Under the pieces are notes generated by a model. The model was not told the DNA's origin and ran no database searches. It worked only from the letters and a program-made list of their open reading frames with translations. Made by a program: the position numbers and the translations under genes. From Oscillospiraceae bacterium (lineage in GTDB: Bacteria; Bacillota; Clostridia; Oscillospirales; Ruminococcaceae), in the NCBI GenBank assembly GCA_018110855.1, contig JAGBFZ010000226.1, positions 1 to 14,706 on the forward strand: a stretch of 14,706 nucleotides of DNA, given 5' to 3'. Shown here one piece after another: positions 12,011 through 14,706 of the stretch (the stretch's first letter is position 1; each line of letters begins with the position of its first letter).

Positions 12011-14299
12011 ATGGCTTTGGGAAAGAGATTGACCATCGGATTTATGATCCATCATCTTGATAACGATTACTCAAAGTCTGTTCTGAACGGTGCGGCTGCG
12101 GCGGCAAAGGAGCTTGATGTTGATCTTGCAATTTTCCCCGGGCGTTCTCTTAACAGTCAGCTTGATGACAAGCGGTTTACTGTTTATGAGTATCAGAACA
12201 ATGTGGTTTACAGCTACGTTTCCTCGAAAATGCTGGACGCTGCAGTGGTTTCCGCAGGTACGGTCGGCTCCTTTGTCACTCCCGAGGAATTCAAGAGGTT
12301 TCTTGACGGCTACAGGGGTCTGCCCATTATCACTATGGAAAACAAGGTGGAGGGATATCCCTGCGTAAGGCTGTCGGGAAGCGGCATCAAGGATCTGGTG
12401 GAGCATCTTATCAAAAAGCACGGCAGAAAAAATATTGCCTTTGTAAGCGGTCCAAAGGGTAATTCAGACGCCGAAGAGAGGCTTGGGTATTATAAGGAGG
12501 CTCTTTCCGAGAACGGCATTGAGTTTGACCCGAATATGGTGGCTTACGGCAAATTTTCAGAATACTGCGTTGATATCGTGGGCGACCTTATCGACAGGAA
12601 TGAGGGGAAGATCGACGCTATCTGCTTTGCCAATGACATGATGTGCAAGGGCGGCTACAAGGCTATTGAACGCAGAGGTCTGCGGGTGGGCACTGATATT
12701 GCTGTTACGGGCTATGATGATTCCGAGGTGGCTGTTTCCCTGAGACCAAGGCTTACAACAATCCGTGCGGACGCTTCAGCTCTTGGATATCGTGCTGTTG
12801 CCGAGGCTGTTCGCCTTGCAAAAAAGGAAGCTGTTCAGGATATCAGCTTAGGCTCATCTCCTGTGTTCAGGTTTTCCTGCGGCTGCAAGGGTCAGGCTGT
12901 GTCCTTTGCGGAAAAGGCGGCTTCGCGGGGTGAGGCTGCAATTAAGATAACCGATATGATTCTTTCAGATCAGATACAAAGATATGATGAGCTTTTGGGT
13001 CATAGCCTTGCTCTTTCAGAGCTGCGAAGATTTCTTTGCGATGTTCTGGAATTTGCGCAGGGAAACGGCGGGGACGAGGAAATGCTCTCAAAATCCGTTT
13101 TTCTGAGGCTTTTGAATGATGAGACTATTGCTCTTACCTCTCCCGAGATGATAATCAGAATTGCAAGAAATATCCGCATTGCCGCAAAGACTCTTTGCGA
13201 AGAAAATGCTCCCGAGAGAATGATAATCGTTGACGATATCACCGAGAATCTTACCGAGGCTGCGGCTGAGAGAATTATCGGCATTCATTACAGCAAGGTT
13301 GAAGATATCACATTTACCCATTTTCTTATCAGCAACATCACCAAGGACATGACTATTTACGGCAACAACGTGGAAAAGTGCTTCTTTGCGGTGGTAAACA
13401 ACCTTTACCGCGCTCATGTAGACAGCAGCTATATTTACGTTTATGAGGAGCCTGTCGTTCATGGTGCCAAGAGCAGCTGGGTACTGCCCGATACTGTTCT
13501 TCTGAAGGCATACCATGACGGTGACAAGCTATCTACTGTCACAGGTGAGGCGCAGAAGATATCCAGCTCTGCTATTCTTGACAATATGTACACTCCTGCG
13601 GAAAAGCGGCGCACTACTGTGGTATTTCCTCTGTATATGAACGAGGAGCAGTACGGCGTGATGGTTTTTGAGATGGAAAACGAGTTTTTCCCGTACATAT
13701 ACTCAATTACGCCGCAGATATGCACCGCAATAAAGCTGATAAATCTTGTTACTCAGCTTGAAAATTCCATTGATCAGATACAGAGCAGAAACAATCAGCT
13801 GAGCAGAATGTCCATGTCTGATGAGCTGACGGGTATTTACAACCGTCGGGGATTCTATGTGTTTGCCAACCGTATCCTGAAGGCTCCCGAAAATGAGGGA
13901 AGGCAGGCGGTGGTCATTTTCGGAGATCTGGATAATCTGAAAAAGATAAACGATACCTTCGGTCACGAGGACGGAGATTACGCCATTGTGACTGTGGCGA
14001 ATGTTATCAAGAGCAGTCTCAGAAACTCCGATGTTGTTGCACGTATCGGCGGTGACGAATTTGCCGCTTTTGCCATCTGCGATGACAGGGAGATCGCTCT
14101 AAAGCTGCCGGAACGAATCAAGAGCATTGCTGCCGCTCACAATCAAAGCAGCTCCAAGCCCTATAATGTTACTGTGAGCGTGGGCATTGTTGAGCTTATC
14201 TGTGCGCCAGAGCTTAATATCCAGCAGTATATGGATCAGGCGGACACTGCTCTTTATGAGGACAAGAAGAGGAAGAATCCTGATATTATGAAGAAATAA
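12011..14299 (+). CDS. Diguanylate cyclase with an N-terminal LacI-type ligand-binding domain
   Basis: This 762-residue protein has no signal peptide or membrane helix, so it is cytoplasmic. Residues 4-292 match the periplasmic-binding-protein-like sensor of LacI/PurR regulators (TIGFMIHHLDNDYSKSVLNG near the start; AICFANDMMCKGGYKAI; DIAVTGYDDSEVA), ending at FSCGCKG. The helix-turn-helix that normally precedes this domain is absent. A middle region (about 293-570) has no clear family. A coiled-coil signalling helix precedes DELTGIYNRRGF at 604. The GGDEF domain has an intact active site, GGDEF at 680-684, and an RxxD inhibitory site at 671-674 with the standard five-residue gap. It should make c-di-GMP, with feedback inhibition, in response to a small ligand, probably a sugar. 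I start at ATG 12011, just after AAAGGAG; an in-frame GTG at 11996 overlaps that site and was rejected. Confidence 0.92.
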   Translation: MALGKRLTIGFMIHHLDNDYSKSVLNGAAAAAKELDVDLAIFPGRSLNSQLDDKRFTVYEYQNNVVYSYVSSKMLDAAVVSAGTVGSFVTPEEFKRFLDGYRGLPIITMENKVEGYPCVRLSGSGIKDLVEHLIKKHGRKNIAFVSGPKGNSDAEERLGYYKEALSENGIEFDPNMVAYGKFSEYCVDIVGDLIDRNEGKIDAICFANDMMCKGGYKAIERRGLRVGTDIAVTGYDDSEVAVSLRPRLTTIRADASALGYRAVAEAVRLAKKEAVQDISLGSSPVFRFSCGCKGQAVSFAEKAASRGEAAIKITDMILSDQIQRYDELLGHSLALSELRRFLCDVLEFAQGNGGDEEMLSKSVFLRLLNDETIALTSPEMIIRIARNIRIAAKTLCEENAPERMIIVDDITENLTEAAAERIIGIHYSKVEDITFTHFLISNITKDMTIYGNNVEKCFFAVVNNLYRAHVDSSYIYVYEEPVVHGAKSSWVLPDTVLLKAYHDGDKLSTVTGEAQKISSSAILDNMYTPAEKRRTTVVFPLYMNEEQYGVMVFEMENEFFPYIYSITPQICTAIKLINLVTQLENSIDQIQSRNNQLSRMSMSDELTGIYNRRGFYVFANRILKAPENEGRQAVVIFGDLDNLKKINDTFGHEDGDYAIVTVANVIKSSLRNSDVVARIGGDEFAAFAICDDREIALKLPERIKSIAAAHNQSSSKPYNVTVSVGIVELICAPELNIQQYMDQADTALYEDKKRKNPDIMKK

Positions 14300-14306
14300 A
14301 AATTTT

Positions 14307-14341
14307 ACCGCCTGCAACAGAAACGTTGCAGGCGGTCTTTG
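14307..14341. terminator. Bidirectional terminator between the GGDEF gene and the convergent membrane protein gene
   Basis: ACCGCCTGCAAC (14307-14318) and GTTGCAGGCGGT (14325-14336) form a perfect 12-bp stem with a 6-nt loop. The plus side is followed by CTTTGATT. The minus side is followed by AAAATTTTTATT, a better T tract. Confidence 0.85.
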
Positions 14342-14342
14342 A

Positions 14343-14706
14343 TTATGCCTTATGAAACAGCTTTTCAGGCTCACGCTTTATGTATATTGTCCATCTTACG
14401 TTAAGCCCATGGGTCTTATGCATTTTTATAAAGCTTGCGATTAGGTCAGCAGTCATTACAGCAATGAGAATTATGCTGACAGATTTTATATCCTCGGGAT
14501 TTATAAGGGTAATGATCTCCATTATCGGCTCAAAGCAGGCTCCCATGAAGGAGGTTATGATGAGCGCAAAGCCTATGCTTGTGGGGACTGAGGTGTATTT
14601 GGTGATGTGAAGAGGCAGCCGCTCATAATTCCAGTATTCAAAGCCGCAGAGCTTTTCCATCAAATGCCCCAGTATCAGCTCGCCTGCAGTGACTATGGCA
14701 AAGGAG
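14343..14706 (-). CDS. Partial integral membrane protein resembling the CmpB-type putative ABC transporter permease family
   Basis: The frame is open from the right edge of the window to a TAA at 14343-14345, so the N-terminus is missing. A TTG at 14661-14663 or ATG at 14658-14660 would only be internal, since coding continues upstream as FAIVTAGELILGHLMEKL. The pattern 'EL..G.LMEKLCGFEYWNYERLPLHI' is the conserved loop of the ABC_trans_CmpB family (a single-component 'putative ABC transporter permease' with no ATPase partner, function unknown). Two or more membrane helices follow (about SIGFALIITSFMGACF and SVSIILIAVMTADLIASFI), then a basic cytoplasmic tail. The family assignment rests on pattern memory and is moderate. 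Confidence 0.6.
   Translation of the reverse strand, partial: SFAIVTAGELILGHLMEKLCGFEYWNYERLPLHITKYTSVPTSIGFALIITSFMGACFEPIMEIITLINPEDIKSVSIILIAVMTADLIASFIKMHKTHGLNVRWTIYIKREPEKLFHKA

Overview
The window looks like chromosomal DNA from a low-to-moderate G+C Gram-positive gut or rumen anaerobe, most likely a Ruminococcus-type Clostridia member. This is inferred from strong sigma-A promoters (TTGACA-17-TATAAT class), AGGAG ribosome binding sites, compact hairpin terminators and the gene families present. No RNA gene, CRISPR array, insertion sequence or phage gene was seen.

Left part (1-3520). A DEDDh-family DnaQ-like exonuclease (+) is followed by a bidirectional hairpin terminator. A MATE efflux transporter (-) comes next; its promoter region carries a near-palindromic operator candidate. 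Divergent from it is an SPL-type radical SAM protein (+).

Middle part (3518-8654), carbohydrate uptake and alpha-glucan metabolism. A minus-strand operon encodes two CUT1 sugar ABC permeases. The first (506 aa) carries an unusual N-terminal extension of about 200 residues with four predicted membrane helices. A YesL/DUF624 membrane protein follows, after an intercistronic hairpin. No solute-binding protein or ATPase is present. Divergently transcribed is malQ (4-alpha-glucanotransferase). The 379-bp intergenic region holds two convincing promoters and a 21-bp dyad, suggesting shared control. The divergent layout hints that the transporter handles starch- or maltodextrin-like sugars, but this is inference.

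Small envelope genes (8676-9751, minus strand). A 95-aa membrane-anchored, extremely acidic protein with a CCDCCGC cluster, and a 215-aa lipoprotein with a Thr/Glu-rich stalk, each have their own promoter.

Right part (9913-14706, mostly plus strand). A consensus promoter drives a small unknown gene. Its frame is broken at a run of nine A, and a single -1 shift there restores a 116-aa protein. Next come an HDDC2/YfbR-like HD nucleotidase and a HisA of the eukaryotic (yeast His6) type, with no other histidine genes visible. A 762-aa cytoplasmic protein then joins a LacI-type sugar-binding domain, lacking its DNA-binding domain, to an intact GGDEF diguanylate cyclase with an I-site. The window ends inside a minus-strand membrane protein resembling the CmpB-type putative ABC permeases.

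The strongest leads for novelty are the frameshifted small gene, the HD-nucleotidase/eukaryote-type HisA pair, the soluble sugar-sensing cyclase and the extended permease.
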